A stretch of DNA of 64,000 nucleotides from JAEUTH01 sp039931675. Its GTDB lineage: Bacteria > Bacteroidota > Bacteroidia > AKYH767-A > OLB10. The position numbers and the translations under genes are program-made. This document shows positions 45,246 to 54,822 of the stretch, piece after piece (the first letter of the stretch is position 1; the number at the start of each line of letters is the position of its first letter). The notes under the pieces are model-generated. The model was given only the letters and a program-made list of their open reading frames with translations, did not search any database and was not told the origin of the DNA. The stretch is taken from positions 1 through 64,000 of the forward strand of contig JBDTRM010000023.1 of the NCBI GenBank assembly GCA_039931675.1. Reading direction: 5' to 3'.

Positions 45246-46496
45246 TTACTTAAGCAACTTAACTGCCTTCTTAACTCCATCAACCAATTTATCCACTTCT
45301 TCAAAAGTATTGTAAAAGAAAAACGAAGCGCGTATGGTTCCCGGAATATTTAATCGCATCATCACAGGTTCAGTGCAATGATGGCCGGTACGCACTGCAA
45401 TGCCAAGTGTATCGAGAAACATACCTGCATCAAGGGCATTGATTCCTTCAAGTATAAAAGCGCATACACCGGTTTTTTCTTTGGCTGTGCCGATAAATTT
45501 TACTTCGGGGATTTGTGAAAGCTGCTCTGCGCAATATTTCAAAAGCGCATCTTCATGAGCAATAACTTCATCACGATTAAGCGAATTCCAATAATCAATT
45601 GCAGCACCAAGTGCAATTACACCTTCAACATGCGGAGTGCCTGCTTCGAATTTATGAGGCACTTCATTATAAGTTGTTTTTTCAAAACTCACACTTGATA
45701 TCATATCTCCGCCACCCATGTAAGGAGGCATGTTTTCAAGCAAATTAATTTTTCCAAATAACACACCAATGCCTGTTGGTCCCAACATTTTATGCCCGCT
45801 GAATGCGAAGAAATCACAATCTAAATCCTGCACATCAACAGGGAAATGCGAAACGGCTTGTGCCCCATCCAACATCACAGGAATATTTTTTTCATGAGCT
45901 TTTGCAATTATTTCTTTAACAGGATTTATTGTACCGAGTGAATTTGAAACATAAACAAGCGAAATGAATTTTGTTTTTAGAGAATATAATTTTTCAAATT
46001 CATCAATCAAAAGTTGGCCTGCATCATTCATTGGGATGACTTTCAGCACAGCTTTTTTTTCTTCGCACAGCATTTGCCAGGGAACAATATTGCTGTGATG
46101 TTCCATTGCAGAAATTATTATTTCATCGCCTGCATGAATGTTTTTTCTTCCGTAAGTGGATGCAACAAGATTTATCGCTTCAGTAGTTCCACGAACGAAA
46201 ACAATTTCCTTTTCAGAATTTGCATTAATAAACTTTTGTGTTTTTACACGCACATCATCATAAGCCTGTGATGCTTTCTGACTAAGGTAATGCACACCGC
46301 GATGAATGTTTGCATTGTATTCAGAATAATATTTTGAAATGCAATCAATTACCTGTTTTGGTTTTTGAGATGTAGCTGCATTGTCAAAATAAACCAATTG
46401 CTTTCCATAAACTTTTTGAGAAAGGATTGGAAAATCATTCCTGATTTTATTTATATCGAATGTGATTTTATCTTTAGTAAGTGTTTCTGTTTGCAT
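45246..46496 (-). CDS. sufS: Cysteine desulfurase SufS
   Basis: 416 residues from ATG 46496 (MQTETLTKDKITFD); an upstream in-frame ATG at 46514 adds six residues and cannot be excluded. A PLP enzyme that takes sulfur from cysteine for Fe-S cluster assembly. PLP lysine in FFAFSGHKMLGPTGIGVL, the persulfide-forming Cys in VRTGHHCTEPVMMR, and YFDNAATSQKP near the N-terminus. It is the last SUF gene on the minus strand, but is separated from sufD by about 5.3 kb of unrelated genes. No sufE or sufU gene is seen nearby. Confidence 0.95.
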   Translation of the reverse strand: MQTETLTKDKITFDINKIRNDFPILSQKVYGKQLVYFDNAATSQKPKQVIDCISKYYSEYNANIHRGVHYLSQKASQAYDDVRVKTQKFINANSEKEIVFVRGTTEAINLVASTYGRKNIHAGDEIIISAMEHHSNIVPWQMLCEEKKAVLKVIPMNDAGQLLIDEFEKLYSLKTKFISLVYVSNSLGTINPVKEIIAKAHEKNIPVMLDGAQAVSHFPVDVQDLDCDFFAFSGHKMLGPTGIGVLFGKINLLENMPPYMGGGDMISSVSFEKTTYNEVPHKFEAGTPHVEGVIALGAAIDYWNSLNRDEVIAHEDALLKYCAEQLSQIPEVKFIGTAKEKTGVCAFILEGINALDAGMFLDTLGIAVRTGHHCTEPVMMRLNIPGTIRASFFFYNTFEEVDKLVDGVKKAVKLLK

Positions 46497-46554
46497 AATA
46501 TTTATATAACACATTTCACGTTGTATTGTTTGAAATCTTTATTTTGAGAAATGA

Positions 46555-46806
46555 CTATTCCAATTTTCTCTTATTAAATTGATTTTCTATTGCTCTTAAT
46601 CTTTCTATTTCTTTTGTGTCAATTAATTCCATGGGTTCGTCAAAATCATCAGATATATAACTAATTGTTCCTTTGCCAAAACCTGCTTTCAAAGGCTTCT
46701 TCTCAATCTTAAATTCTTCATAAGCCTCTTCAATTTTTTTCTCAATCCTTTCACGCAAGTCTATTGGAAGTGCTTCAATTTTCTCAATTAATTCTTTTGT
46801 GCTCAT
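46555..46806 (-). CDS. Orphan antitoxin-like protein (DUF2281/VapB-like)
   Basis: 83 residues from the ATG at 46806 (MSTKELIEKIEALP). The start matches the VapB-like protein at 51598 (MSTKELVERLESLD), and the C-terminal part K-A-G-F-G-K-G-T-I-S-Y-I-S-D-D-F-D-E-P resembles the toxin-binding tail of DUF2281 antitoxins. No toxin gene follows; the next gene is sufS. The frame can be extended to 46848 but that lacks support. Confidence 0.65.
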   Translation of the reverse strand: MSTKELIEKIEALPIDLRERIEKKIEEAYEEFKIEKKPLKAGFGKGTISYISDDFDEPMELIDTKEIERLRAIENQFNKRKLE

Positions 46807-46872
46807 CAGTTTTACTTTTTGATTTTTGTATATAACAAAATTACTCATCCTTCTTGTTTAATCCCAATCAAC

Positions 46873-49800
46873 TTATTTTCTCACTACCAATTTCAACATC
46901 TTAACTGCATTACCATTACTCATTTTCAGCATATAAATTCCATCAGCAATTGTTGAAATATTTAATGATGATTTACCTGCTTCAATATTTTTTTCAAGCA
47001 GCAATTTATTCAGCGCATCATACAATTGCACTTTTGCTTTTTGTTGGCTGATGATGTTGATTTCGTTTTGTGCAGGGTTTGGATAAATATTGAAATTAAA
47101 ATCCTGATTGTGATTATCAATGCCGAGCCATGTGTTATCCCACACCACGATATGATTGTCTTCGGCATTTACAAAATGTTCCACTTCATCTTTATCAATT
47201 ATCCTGATGTTAGTAAATGAAAGATGCAGCGTATCATTCCACACTGTTAATGAAGAAGCAGTATTAAAATTGATGTTTGCAATAATTCCGTTACCCGACC
47301 TGTTTACATGATTAGTTGCTGTGGCACCTGTTTTTAATTCTGCATTTATCAAATTATTATTCTGAATAAAAATCAAATCATTTGTTGCAGAATTCCCCAG
47401 CCAACTGTTATTGAATTGTAAATTCAAACTTGCAGGGTCAATAACATTTTTATTATAGCTCAATTGAAATGCAATTCCATAAATACTGTCGGCAGGAATA
47501 ACTACATCGCCAAATTCAATACCAACACTTACGGGAACTCCAGTTATAACAGAATCATTGGCAACAATAAACCTAAGAGGAGCTGAGTTTAAAACATGCT
47601 GTGATTGTGGCGGGGCAAATAAATGTACCTGCCCGAAGTTTTGAACGATTGCCATAGTATCATCCAAATCAATTGTTCCGCTTCCATCGCAATCAATATG
47701 TTTATAATCTGTTCCCGCAGCAAGAGTAGTTTCCCAATTTACAGATGAGTATGGCATCCAAGCATTACTGATACTTCCCCGCGCATAACGACTGCTTCCT
47801 ATTCCAATTCCCAAAGCAAGCATATCCATATTGTCTGCTACATGATCATTATTGGCATCACCGGGCCACACACTATCCATGTCGTTATAAAACAATATTG
47901 AATCAATTGTAACGCATCCGTTTGAATCGGTAACAGTAACAATATAGGTTGTATTTTCGCAGTAGCCTGTTACCGGAACAGATGGATTGAAACTAACGTT
48001 ATAAGGAGGTGTACCACCGGAATAATTGAGATTAACCGAGCCATTGCATAATCCGTTTACAGGAGCAACAGCATTGCTTTGATTAATAACTATGGTACTC
48101 TGATTTGCAAGTGTGAAAGAAGTGCTCGCAGTGCAACCTCCTAAATCTGTAGCTGTTACCGTATAGGTTCCGGGACAAAGATTATTACGTGAGTAAGTTG
48201 TTGCACCATCACTCCATAAATAATTGGGATAGTAAAGTAATGAACCATTTGAACTCAGAAGAGCAAATCCATTGCATTGACCACAGGCGGGAGCATTGAT
48301 GGCTGCTGAAATTGTAAATGATGATGGAGCAAGGTAGCCCTGCTGTCCGAAAGTGTTTACACATGTTTGAAAAGTTACATCGCAATCGTAAAAACCTGAT
48401 TGAGTTGCAAAGTAAATTGTATCAGTTGCACCCGGTATTGCAGTGCCATTGAAATTCCATTGGTACGTAGCACCTATTATCGGATTATCTAATTTAAATA
48501 ATACGCCACCGGGATTAGCACAAAGCGATGCAATTGATGTGGCACTTACATCTGCATCAACATTAGTAATATGTATAAGGTTAGAATTGATAAGATTGCC
48601 GCACAAATTGCTTAATGAGCAATAGTAATCACCTGTTGGCATCCAGCTTTGAGTGACAAGAGTATCTCCTGAAAAGGAATAACCTTGTCCAACTATTCCC
48701 CATGAATAATAACTGTTTGGAAAGCCGGAAACAATTTGAGCATTAAGCGTCACTGAATTTCCGTTACACATTATATTACCATTTGTTTGAATCGTAAAAG
48801 ATGCAGGCAATACAAGCCCGGTATAATATAAAGTATCAGCATGAGACAATATAGGAAAATTATTGCACGAAGGCATCATGTATTCCAGTTGGTAGTAACC
48901 CGCCTGCGTTGCTGCATAAATTGAATCATTAGCTCCGGGTATAGGATTGCCATTAAGATACCATTGATACGGAGGCTCAAAGCCATACATTCCAAATGGA
49001 GGAGGTTGAAAATAAATTGTGTCACCGGGACAAAAACCAAAGGATACTGCGTTTGACCCAAAGTAGCTCGGTGGGCCTAAATTAATAACCTGTATGGTAT
49101 CAGAGTTTGTTGTGCCACACCCGTTACTGATAATGCACCATAACCCACCTGTATCAACCGGAGCATATTGATATCCACTTGCCACCCAAACACCCTTTTG
49201 ATACCAATCGTAAGAGCAAGCAGTAATCAGTGGCAATGAAAGTGGCGAGTCAATGTACAACGGGCACCAGGGGTGAATTATAAAGACCGGGCCACCAAAC
49301 GAAAATGTTCCGGATGGAGGCAAACCCGCATTTACAGAAGTAACTCCAGATGTATAACTTCCACAGGAATTAGACATTACGCAATAGAAAGTTTCAGTCA
49401 CATTTGCCACATAGGTATTGTTGGTTGCACCATTAATAACTCCAGCGCTATTATACCATTGATACGTGGCACCAATACTTGCTGATGCGGTAAGCGTTAC
49501 AGATTGCCCGCTTGGACCGCAAAAACTCAATACTCCGTTTGCGGTAATTGTCGGAGGAACGGTGTCCATAATATTTATTACAAGGGTGTTGCTAATCCAC
49601 ATATTACTATCAACATCATAAGCAGCAAGGCAGTAAACACCTCCTTGAGTTAGATTGAAAAAAGTGTCTGTACTCAAATTATAATCTACAGGAGAACTTA
49701 TTCGCATCCACCGCTGTGTAAGTTTTTTATTACTTGAAATTTTCAGGACTACAGGAGTTCCGTTGCAAACATTTGTTATTGAAGTAGAATCATTTGCAGT

Positions 49801-51099
49801 TATCACAGGAACATCATAATCTGATTTTGTTTCCTGGAAACCATTGCGGACAATTGCAAAGTCTTTTCCACCATAACCTGATAAACGTGTGCTTCCTACA
49901 AAACATAATCCATGAAAATAGATATCATACACATCACTAACTATTGCATTGCTTGGCGTATTAAATTCAGGAACGGTATAACCCCAGTTAGTGTAAGTAT
50001 CAGGGTCAATGAAACGCCAGAAGCCATTCAATCCGCCACTATCAACATACACATAACCGAAATGGTCATTAAAATAATAATACTGTCCCGTGTAAGCAAA
50101 ATCGCCTTCCAATTGTGTTGAAACAATCGGTGCAATATCAGTTACGTTGTAAGAAACAAGCGGACCATTTTGATGATACTGCATGTTGCCCAATTCATCG
50201 GTTACATGAAAGTAGGGATACCAATTACCAAAACTTACACGCTCAACACCTCCAAAAACCAATTGATTACTTGCTAATTCACAGCAACTTGTAACCGTTA
50301 AATAATTGTATGCGTAACTCTCTTCCTTCGTCCAAAGTGTGTCACCGTTGTAATCTGTTTTTACTTCCCACAAAATTTTATTAGCTCCATTTATGCTGCT
50401 GCTGCAAAGAATCACAGCGCCATCATGAGTCAATTCGCAATCAGAAAATTCTTCATCACCGGTGAGCGCATAAATTTTTGTTTGTACTAAATTTCCGACA
50501 CTGTCTAAAATCCAAATTGCTGCATTCTTATTTCCTCCTGAAAGTTTTTGTGTACCCGCAACAAAAATATTTCCGTTGCTTAGAGCGAGGACTTCGTTTG
50601 CATATTCATTATCATTTGGACTACCAATGATTTGTTGCCATAAAAAAGTTCCTGTTGATGAATAACGCGCAACCAACACATCTTTATTGAGCGAGCCAAT
50701 AGAATTTGTTGAACCGGCAACAACTAAATCACCATTTGTGCATTTACGAATTCCATAGGCAATTTCATCGCCTTGCGCATTAAGATTTTGACTCCACATC
50801 ACATGTCCGCTTGAATCAAAATTTACAATGAAAAAATCTTTGCCATTGCCAAAGCCTTCGCTGTAGCCTGCTGCACACCAACCACTGTCAATGGTTTTGC
50901 AAACTGCATAAGCCTCATCATCGGCAGGCGTTCCATAACCGCGCTCAAATGTTCCTGCAGGGAAAGTATTTTGTGCGATGGTATTTTGATGATGAAAAGA
51001 AAAAAACAAAAACAATAAAAAAGTGAAAGCAGGAAATTGAAATGGTTGTGCTGCTTTTTTTTGCAATAATAAATGGGTGAGTGAGAATGTTATTTTCAT
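46873..51099 (-). CDS. 1408-residue T9SS surface protein with Ig-like, dockerin-like and cohesin-like regions
   Basis: The N-terminus is an unusually long signal-like segment ending TIAQNTFPAG. Residues ~50-430 form a propeller-like region (FERGYGTPADDEAYAVCKTIDSGW). Several Ig/PKD-like repeats follow (for example ATYQWYNSAGVINGATNNTY, TYQWNFNGTAIPGATDTIY). Near 1090-1165 are two calcium-loop motifs of dockerin type (GDANNDHVADNMDMLALG and DCDGSGTIDLDDTMAIVQ), followed by a cohesin-like beta domain (~1185-1310). The T9SS tail is FNIYPNPAQNE...LVVRK. It sits inside the SUF region, between vapC and the orphan antitoxin, with no metabolic link to it. Confidence 0.8.
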   Translation of the reverse strand: MKITFSLTHLLLQKKAAQPFQFPAFTFLLFLFFSFHHQNTIAQNTFPAGTFERGYGTPADDEAYAVCKTIDSGWCAAGYSEGFGNGKDFFIVNFDSSGHVMWSQNLNAQGDEIAYGIRKCTNGDLVVAGSTNSIGSLNKDVLVARYSSTGTFLWQQIIGSPNDNEYANEVLALSNGNIFVAGTQKLSGGNKNAAIWILDSVGNLVQTKIYALTGDEEFSDCELTHDGAVILCSSSINGANKILWEVKTDYNGDTLWTKEESYAYNYLTVTSCCELASNQLVFGGVERVSFGNWYPYFHVTDELGNMQYHQNGPLVSYNVTDIAPIVSTQLEGDFAYTGQYYYFNDHFGYVYVDSGGLNGFWRFIDPDTYTNWGYTVPEFNTPSNAIVSDVYDIYFHGLCFVGSTRLSGYGGKDFAIVRNGFQETKSDYDVPVITANDSTSITNVCNGTPVVLKISSNKKLTQRWMRISSPVDYNLSTDTFFNLTQGGVYCLAAYDVDSNMWISNTLVINIMDTVPPTITANGVLSFCGPSGQSVTLTASASIGATYQWYNSAGVINGATNNTYVANVTETFYCVMSNSCGSYTSGVTSVNAGLPPSGTFSFGGPVFIIHPWCPLYIDSPLSLPLITACSYDWYQKGVWVASGYQYAPVDTGGLWCIISNGCGTTNSDTIQVINLGPPSYFGSNAVSFGFCPGDTIYFQPPPFGMYGFEPPYQWYLNGNPIPGANDSIYAATQAGYYQLEYMMPSCNNFPILSHADTLYYTGLVLPASFTIQTNGNIMCNGNSVTLNAQIVSGFPNSYYSWGIVGQGYSFSGDTLVTQSWMPTGDYYCSLSNLCGNLINSNLIHITNVDADVSATSIASLCANPGGVLFKLDNPIIGATYQWNFNGTAIPGATDTIYFATQSGFYDCDVTFQTCVNTFGQQGYLAPSSFTISAAINAPACGQCNGFALLSSNGSLLYYPNYLWSDGATTYSRNNLCPGTYTVTATDLGGCTASTSFTLANQSTIVINQSNAVAPVNGLCNGSVNLNYSGGTPPYNVSFNPSVPVTGYCENTTYIVTVTDSNGCVTIDSILFYNDMDSVWPGDANNDHVADNMDMLALGIGIGSSRYARGSISNAWMPYSSVNWETTLAAGTDYKHIDCDGSGTIDLDDTMAIVQNFGQVHLFAPPQSQHVLNSAPLRFIVANDSVITGVPVSVGIEFGDVVIPADSIYGIAFQLSYNKNVIDPASLNLQFNNSWLGNSATNDLIFIQNNNLINAELKTGATATNHVNRSGNGIIANINFNTASSLTVWNDTLHLSFTNIRIIDKDEVEHFVNAEDNHIVVWDNTWLGIDNHNQDFNFNIYPNPAQNEINIISQQKAKVQLYDALNKLLLEKNIEAGKSSLNISTIADGIYMLKMSNGNAVKMLKLVVRK

Positions 51100-51208
51100 G
51101 ATAACAAGAGTTTTATAATGTTATCACCAAAATTATAAAAATAATTTACTTTAAGGATAATTATGATTCCATTTTGATTTTCGAAAGTACGTCTGGGAAT
51201 ATTACAAA

Positions 51209-51601
51209 CTAAAACAGAATCTTAACAGGATACTTTTTCATTTGCGAATCATCGGTAATCAAGAACAAATCTTCTTTGATTGCTTGCGAAACGATTAATC
51301 TATCGAATGGGTCTTTATGCTCAGAGTACAAAATAAGATTCTCCAACTCCAATAGATGAGAAAGCTTTATATCAATTATTTGAATATCATATTGGGTTAA
51401 TATTTTTTCAAAGTCTTTGAGTGGGTATTTTGTGGGAAGTTTTTTGAGTGCTATTTTGATTGCGATTTCCCATAAGGAAGCAATGCTGATAAACCTGTTG
51501 CTGATTGGTGCATCAATCAAGTCTTTCTTTTCTGATTGCAATCTTGAATCATCTTCAATATACCATAAAAATATATGTGTGTCGAGTAATAAATTCATCA
51601 C
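51209..51601 (-). CDS. vapC: PIN-domain toxin VapC
   Basis: 130 residues. PIN acidic residues are intact: LLLDTHIFLWYIE (Asp ~5), SIASLWEIAIK (Glu), HKDPFDRLIVSQAI (Asp pair) and LITDDSQMKKYP. A likely tRNA- or mRNA-cleaving toxin. Its ATG overlaps the vapB stop by four bases (ATGA), typical of coupled toxin-antitoxin pairs. Confidence 0.88.
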   Translation of the reverse strand: MMNLLLDTHIFLWYIEDDSRLQSEKKDLIDAPISNRFISIASLWEIAIKIALKKLPTKYPLKDFEKILTQYDIQIIDIKLSHLLELENLILYSEHKDPFDRLIVSQAIKEDLFLITDDSQMKKYPVKILF

Positions 51602-51810
51602 ATATAATCTTTAAAATCGTCAAGCGGTTTATTAAATTCATCAGCATCGGGTATATTTTCAAAAAAACCTTTTGCAAAACCAGCTTTTGCCCGCATTTTT
51701 GGTTTTACTTGCCCAGCACGGTCCAATATTTCCTTGATTTGTTTTTCTGCAATTATACGAGACTCTTCATCAAGTGATTCTAATCTTTCAACTAATTCTT
51801 TCGTGCTCAT
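51598..51810 (-). CDS. vapB: Antitoxin VapB-like (DUF2281)
   Basis: 70 residues; helical N-terminus (MSTKELVERLESLDEESRIIAEKQIKEIL) and toxin-binding tail AKAGFAKGFFENIPDADEFNKPLDDFKDYM, matching DUF2281-type antitoxins. It begins only 5 bases after the sufD stop, so it may be transcribed from the SUF promoter. Confidence 0.85.
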   Translation of the reverse strand: MSTKELVERLESLDEESRIIAEKQIKEILDRAGQVKPKMRAKAGFAKGFFENIPDADEFNKPLDDFKDYM

Positions 51811-51815
51811 AACAT

Positions 51816-53129
51816 TTACTTTTTTAATTTTTCAGCAAGTAAATTTACTGAATAATCGTGTAATGATTCAATGGTAATGTTTTTTAAAACATCGCTTGCA
51901 AAAGCAAAATTTAAAAGTGATTGCGCTGCTTGTTTTCCTATTCCACGTGAACGTAAATAGAATAACGCTTCATCATCCAATTGCCCTGTTGTTGCACCAT
52001 GACTGCATTTCACATCATCGGCATAAATTTCTAACTGCGGCTTTGAATACATGTTGGCATCATTGCTCAACAAAATATTTTTATTCGATTGAAATGCATT
52101 TGTTTTCTGTGCATCCTTATGAACAAAAATCTTTCCGTTAAAAATTCCTGTTGCTTTATCGTCAATCAAACCTTTATATAATTGATTGCTGTTGCAATGA
52201 GGTTTGGCATGATGCACTGCAGTGTGATTATCAATTATCTCATTGCCGTTTGCAACATACATTCCATACAAATGCGATTCGATGTTTTCATCATCAAGCA
52301 TAATGTTCAGGTTATTGCGAACCATATTTCCGCCAAGCGAAACGGTGTTGATTGAAAACTTTGAATCTCGTTTTTGATATACGTACGTGTTGCTTACTTG
52401 ATGAACATTTGAATTGTCATTCTGAATAAAATCAAATTCGAGATTTGAATTTTCTGATGCGACCAATTCATTCACCACATTTACAAAACCGTTGGTGGTT
52501 TCATTTTGTGATAAAGTAATGAAACCGATTTTTGTCTGTGAATTTTTACCGGCAACAATTAAATTGCGACAATATGCTGCAACGGGTTCTTCCTGTTCAC
52601 TAACAATGTTGATGATGTAAATTGGTTTTTCAATCGTAGCTTTTGGTTCGATGTAAATAAAAGTACCGTCTAACATAAATGCTGTATTCAATGCAGCAAA
52701 TTCATGATTTGTGAAATCTGTATATTTTGAGAAATGATTTTTTAAGATTTCATTTTCAGTTGCATTTGAAATATTTTCAATTACTAATCCTTGCGGAAGA
52801 TTTTTTATTGAAGAAAGTTTTTCATTCCATTTTCCATTTTCAAAAACAACTGCTATTGCATCTTTTAAAAACGGAAGCGATTTTAAATCATTCGCTGTAG
52901 TTTTATTTTCAGTTGAAGGAGAAGTAAACCGAAAGTTTGTATTGATGATTGGAGTTACATCAAAATATTTCCACTCCTCGTTTTTCTTAGTCGGGAAGCC
53001 AAGTTTGTCAAAGCTTTCAATTGCCTGCTTTCGCAATGCAGCAAAAGTTTTTCCATACAACTCCGAAAATATTTCGAAATCGTTTAAGTAATTTTCTTTA
53101 GGGTTTGATATTTCAATCACGTTATTCAT
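51816..53129 (-). CDS. sufD: Fe-S cluster assembly protein SufD
   Basis: 437 residues, normal length. A scaffold subunit of the SufBC2D complex; beta-helix core (KIFVHKDAQKTNAFQSNKNILLSNDANMYSKPQLEIYADDVKCSHGATTGQLDDEALFYLRSRGI) with the conserved C-S-H-G segment. Located 35 bases after sufC in the same orientation. Directly followed by vapB. Confidence 0.95.
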   Translation of the reverse strand: MNNVIEISNPKENYLNDFEIFSELYGKTFAALRKQAIESFDKLGFPTKKNEEWKYFDVTPIINTNFRFTSPSTENKTTANDLKSLPFLKDAIAVVFENGKWNEKLSSIKNLPQGLVIENISNATENEILKNHFSKYTDFTNHEFAALNTAFMLDGTFIYIEPKATIEKPIYIINIVSEQEEPVAAYCRNLIVAGKNSQTKIGFITLSQNETTNGFVNVVNELVASENSNLEFDFIQNDNSNVHQVSNTYVYQKRDSKFSINTVSLGGNMVRNNLNIMLDDENIESHLYGMYVANGNEIIDNHTAVHHAKPHCNSNQLYKGLIDDKATGIFNGKIFVHKDAQKTNAFQSNKNILLSNDANMYSKPQLEIYADDVKCSHGATTGQLDDEALFYLRSRGIGKQAAQSLLNFAFASDVLKNITIESLHDYSVNLLAEKLKK

Positions 53130-53164
53130 TTTTTATTTTTGTTAGTTTGAGCAAACTAAAGTTG

Positions 53165-53917
53165 TTACGCAACTTCTTCTTCCTTAATCCAATCGTAACC
53201 TTTCTCTTCCAACTCAAGCGCCAATTCTTTTCCACCTGATTTTACAATTCTTCCTTTGTACAACACATGCACAAAATCAGGAATGATATAATCCAACAAT
53301 CGCTGATAGTGGGTAATTACAACAAACGAACGCTCAGGGTTGCGAAGTTTATTTACACCATCGGCTACAATCCGCAAGGCATCAATATCAAGACCTGAGT
53401 CGGTTTCATCTAATATTGCAAGCTTAGGTTCAAGCATTGCCATTTGAAAAATTTCGTTGCGCTTTTTTTCACCACCGCTGAAACCTTCGTTCACGCTTCG
53501 CTGTGTCATAGTTTTATCCATTTCAACAATTGCCATTTTTTCTTTCATCAACTTTAAAAAGTCTTTTGAATCTAATGGTTCTTTTCCATTTGCTTTGCGA
53601 ATTTCATTCACTGCCGTTTTCAAAAAGTTGGCATTACTCACACCGGGTATTTCAACAGGGTATTGAAATGCAAGAAAAATTCCTTTCTGTGCGCGCTCTT
53701 CGGGCGAGAGTTCGAAAACATCTTCACCATTATAAAGAATTTCGCCTGAAGTAACTTCATATTCTTCTCTGCCTGTAAGCACCGCTGCTAACGTACTTTT
53801 ACCTGAACCATTCGGTCCCATGATAGCATGAACTTCTCCTGCTTTTACTTCAAGATTTAATCCTCTTAAAATTTCTTTTCCCTCCACAGAGGCCTGTAAG
53901 TTTTTTATTGATAGCAT
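53165..53917 (-). CDS. sufC: Fe-S cluster assembly ATPase SufC
   Basis: 250 residues. ABC-type ATPase of SufBCD: Walker A GPNGSGKSTLAAVLTG (~35-42), signature FSGGEKKRNE, Walker B LAILDETDSGLDIDAL and the H-loop VVITHYQRLLDYI. Upstream the ancestral frame of a broken PIN toxin would have stopped two bases before this ATG, so the gene is tightly packed behind the toxin-antitoxin remnant rather than behind sufB. Confidence 0.96.
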   Translation of the reverse strand: MLSIKNLQASVEGKEILRGLNLEVKAGEVHAIMGPNGSGKSTLAAVLTGREEYEVTSGEILYNGEDVFELSPEERAQKGIFLAFQYPVEIPGVSNANFLKTAVNEIRKANGKEPLDSKDFLKLMKEKMAIVEMDKTMTQRSVNEGFSGGEKKRNEIFQMAMLEPKLAILDETDSGLDIDALRIVADGVNKLRNPERSFVVITHYQRLLDYIIPDFVHVLYKGRIVKSGGKELALELEEKGYDWIKEEEVA

Positions 53918-53919
53918 TA

Positions 53920-54306
53920 TTATGGTTTATAAAATTTAATTCCTTTTATGAATTCGTAATCTTTTTTATTGTCGGTGAATAATTCGTAATCCTAAACCAA
54001 TGCTGTTGCAGCAATTAGCGCATCGGCAACGAATAAAGAATTTAATGGCTTATAAGTCTTAAACAATGTTAGTGCTTTGAGAGAAATGGATTCATTTAGT
54101 TGCATAAGTTGATAAGCTCTAAATTGTTTTAAAAGTTCATACATTTTTTTCTTCGAATTCGCGCCTTCTAATAATTCATAAGCTGTTACAACTGAAATAG
54201 CAATTTGTCCTTTGAGAACATCAAGTTGATTTTTAATCGTTTTGTTTTCTCTGAAAGTTTTAATTAATATATCAGAATCAACAAGCACTATCTTTTTCTC
54301 CGCCAT
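53920..54306 (-). pseudogene. PIN-domain toxin interrupted by an in-frame TAG
   Basis: From ATG 54306 (MAEKKIVLVDSDILIKTF) the PIN frame runs to a TAG at 53992-53994, after SLFVADALIAATALV. Past it the frame stays open and keeps the expected family ending DYELFTDNKKDYEFIKGIKFYKP up to TAA at 53920-53922. The ordinary PIN C-terminus, including the acidic T-D-N motif, is thus separated by a single nonsense codon, probably from a Tyr codon. The toxin is most likely truncated and inactive, unless the stop is suppressed. It overlaps the antitoxin gene start-to-end by 19 bases. Confidence 0.85.
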
Positions 54307-54521
54307 ACTTTTCTCCTCCATGTTTTAGGATTTATATCCATATCTTTCCATTTGCCAAACAAATATGTCGGAGAAACATCTTCATCTGAGTCAACTTTTA
54401 TTGTGCTTTGATTTAATTCTTTACTTGTTTTCTTTTCAGAAACCTTACCTCCTAATGTTTCTAACAGTTGACTGAGAAGTGAAAAATTTGCTTCAGGAAT
54501 TTTTAAGCTTGCCTGTATCAT
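54288..54521 (-). CDS. Antitoxin paired with the interrupted PIN toxin
   Basis: 77 residues (MIQASLKIPEANFSLLSQLLETLGGKVSE). The C-terminus YLFGKWKDMDINPKTWRRK is the kind of toxin-binding tail seen in antitoxins of this PIN group. Its frame is intact although the toxin is broken, consistent with toxin loss being tolerated first. Confidence 0.75.
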   Translation of the reverse strand: MIQASLKIPEANFSLLSQLLETLGGKVSEKKTSKELNQSTIKVDSDEDVSPTYLFGKWKDMDINPKTWRRKVWRRKR

Positions 54522-54613
54522 GTTTCAATTTTTTCTTTAGAGTATTTAATCAACAACATTGATAAACAAATGCGATTAAACAACTCTCTTATTTTTTCTC
54601 CAATCAAATAGTA

Positions 54614-54769
54614 TTAAGCTTTCAGTTTTCTTTTGGCGGTTAGTTTCTTAGGTTTTCCTTTACTATTAGCCGATTGCTTTATTATAGTGAATTCACCACC
54701 CAACTTTTCTACAACTTGTTTAATGAGTTCTACATGCTCATCAGGAATATTTGCAATTAATTCTTTCAT
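54614..54769 (-). CDS. 51-residue antitoxin-like small ORF
   Basis: ATG at 54769, stop TAA at 54614. Sequence begins MKELIANIPDEHVELIKQVV and continues EKLGGEFTIIK, resembling the start of the antitoxin at 54288 (KIPEANFSLLSQLLETLGGKVSEKK); it ends with a very basic KPKKLTAKRKLKA. No tail like YLFGKW is present. It lies in the 300-base gap between sufB and that antitoxin. A truncated or alternative antitoxin; expression unproven. Confidence 0.55.
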   Translation of the reverse strand: MKELIANIPDEHVELIKQVVEKLGGEFTIIKQSANSKGKPKKLTAKRKLKA

Positions 54770-54822
54770 GTTTTTTTGAATATTATTTTTCTTGAATCAA
54801 CTTTCACTTTGCAAAAATAGGT

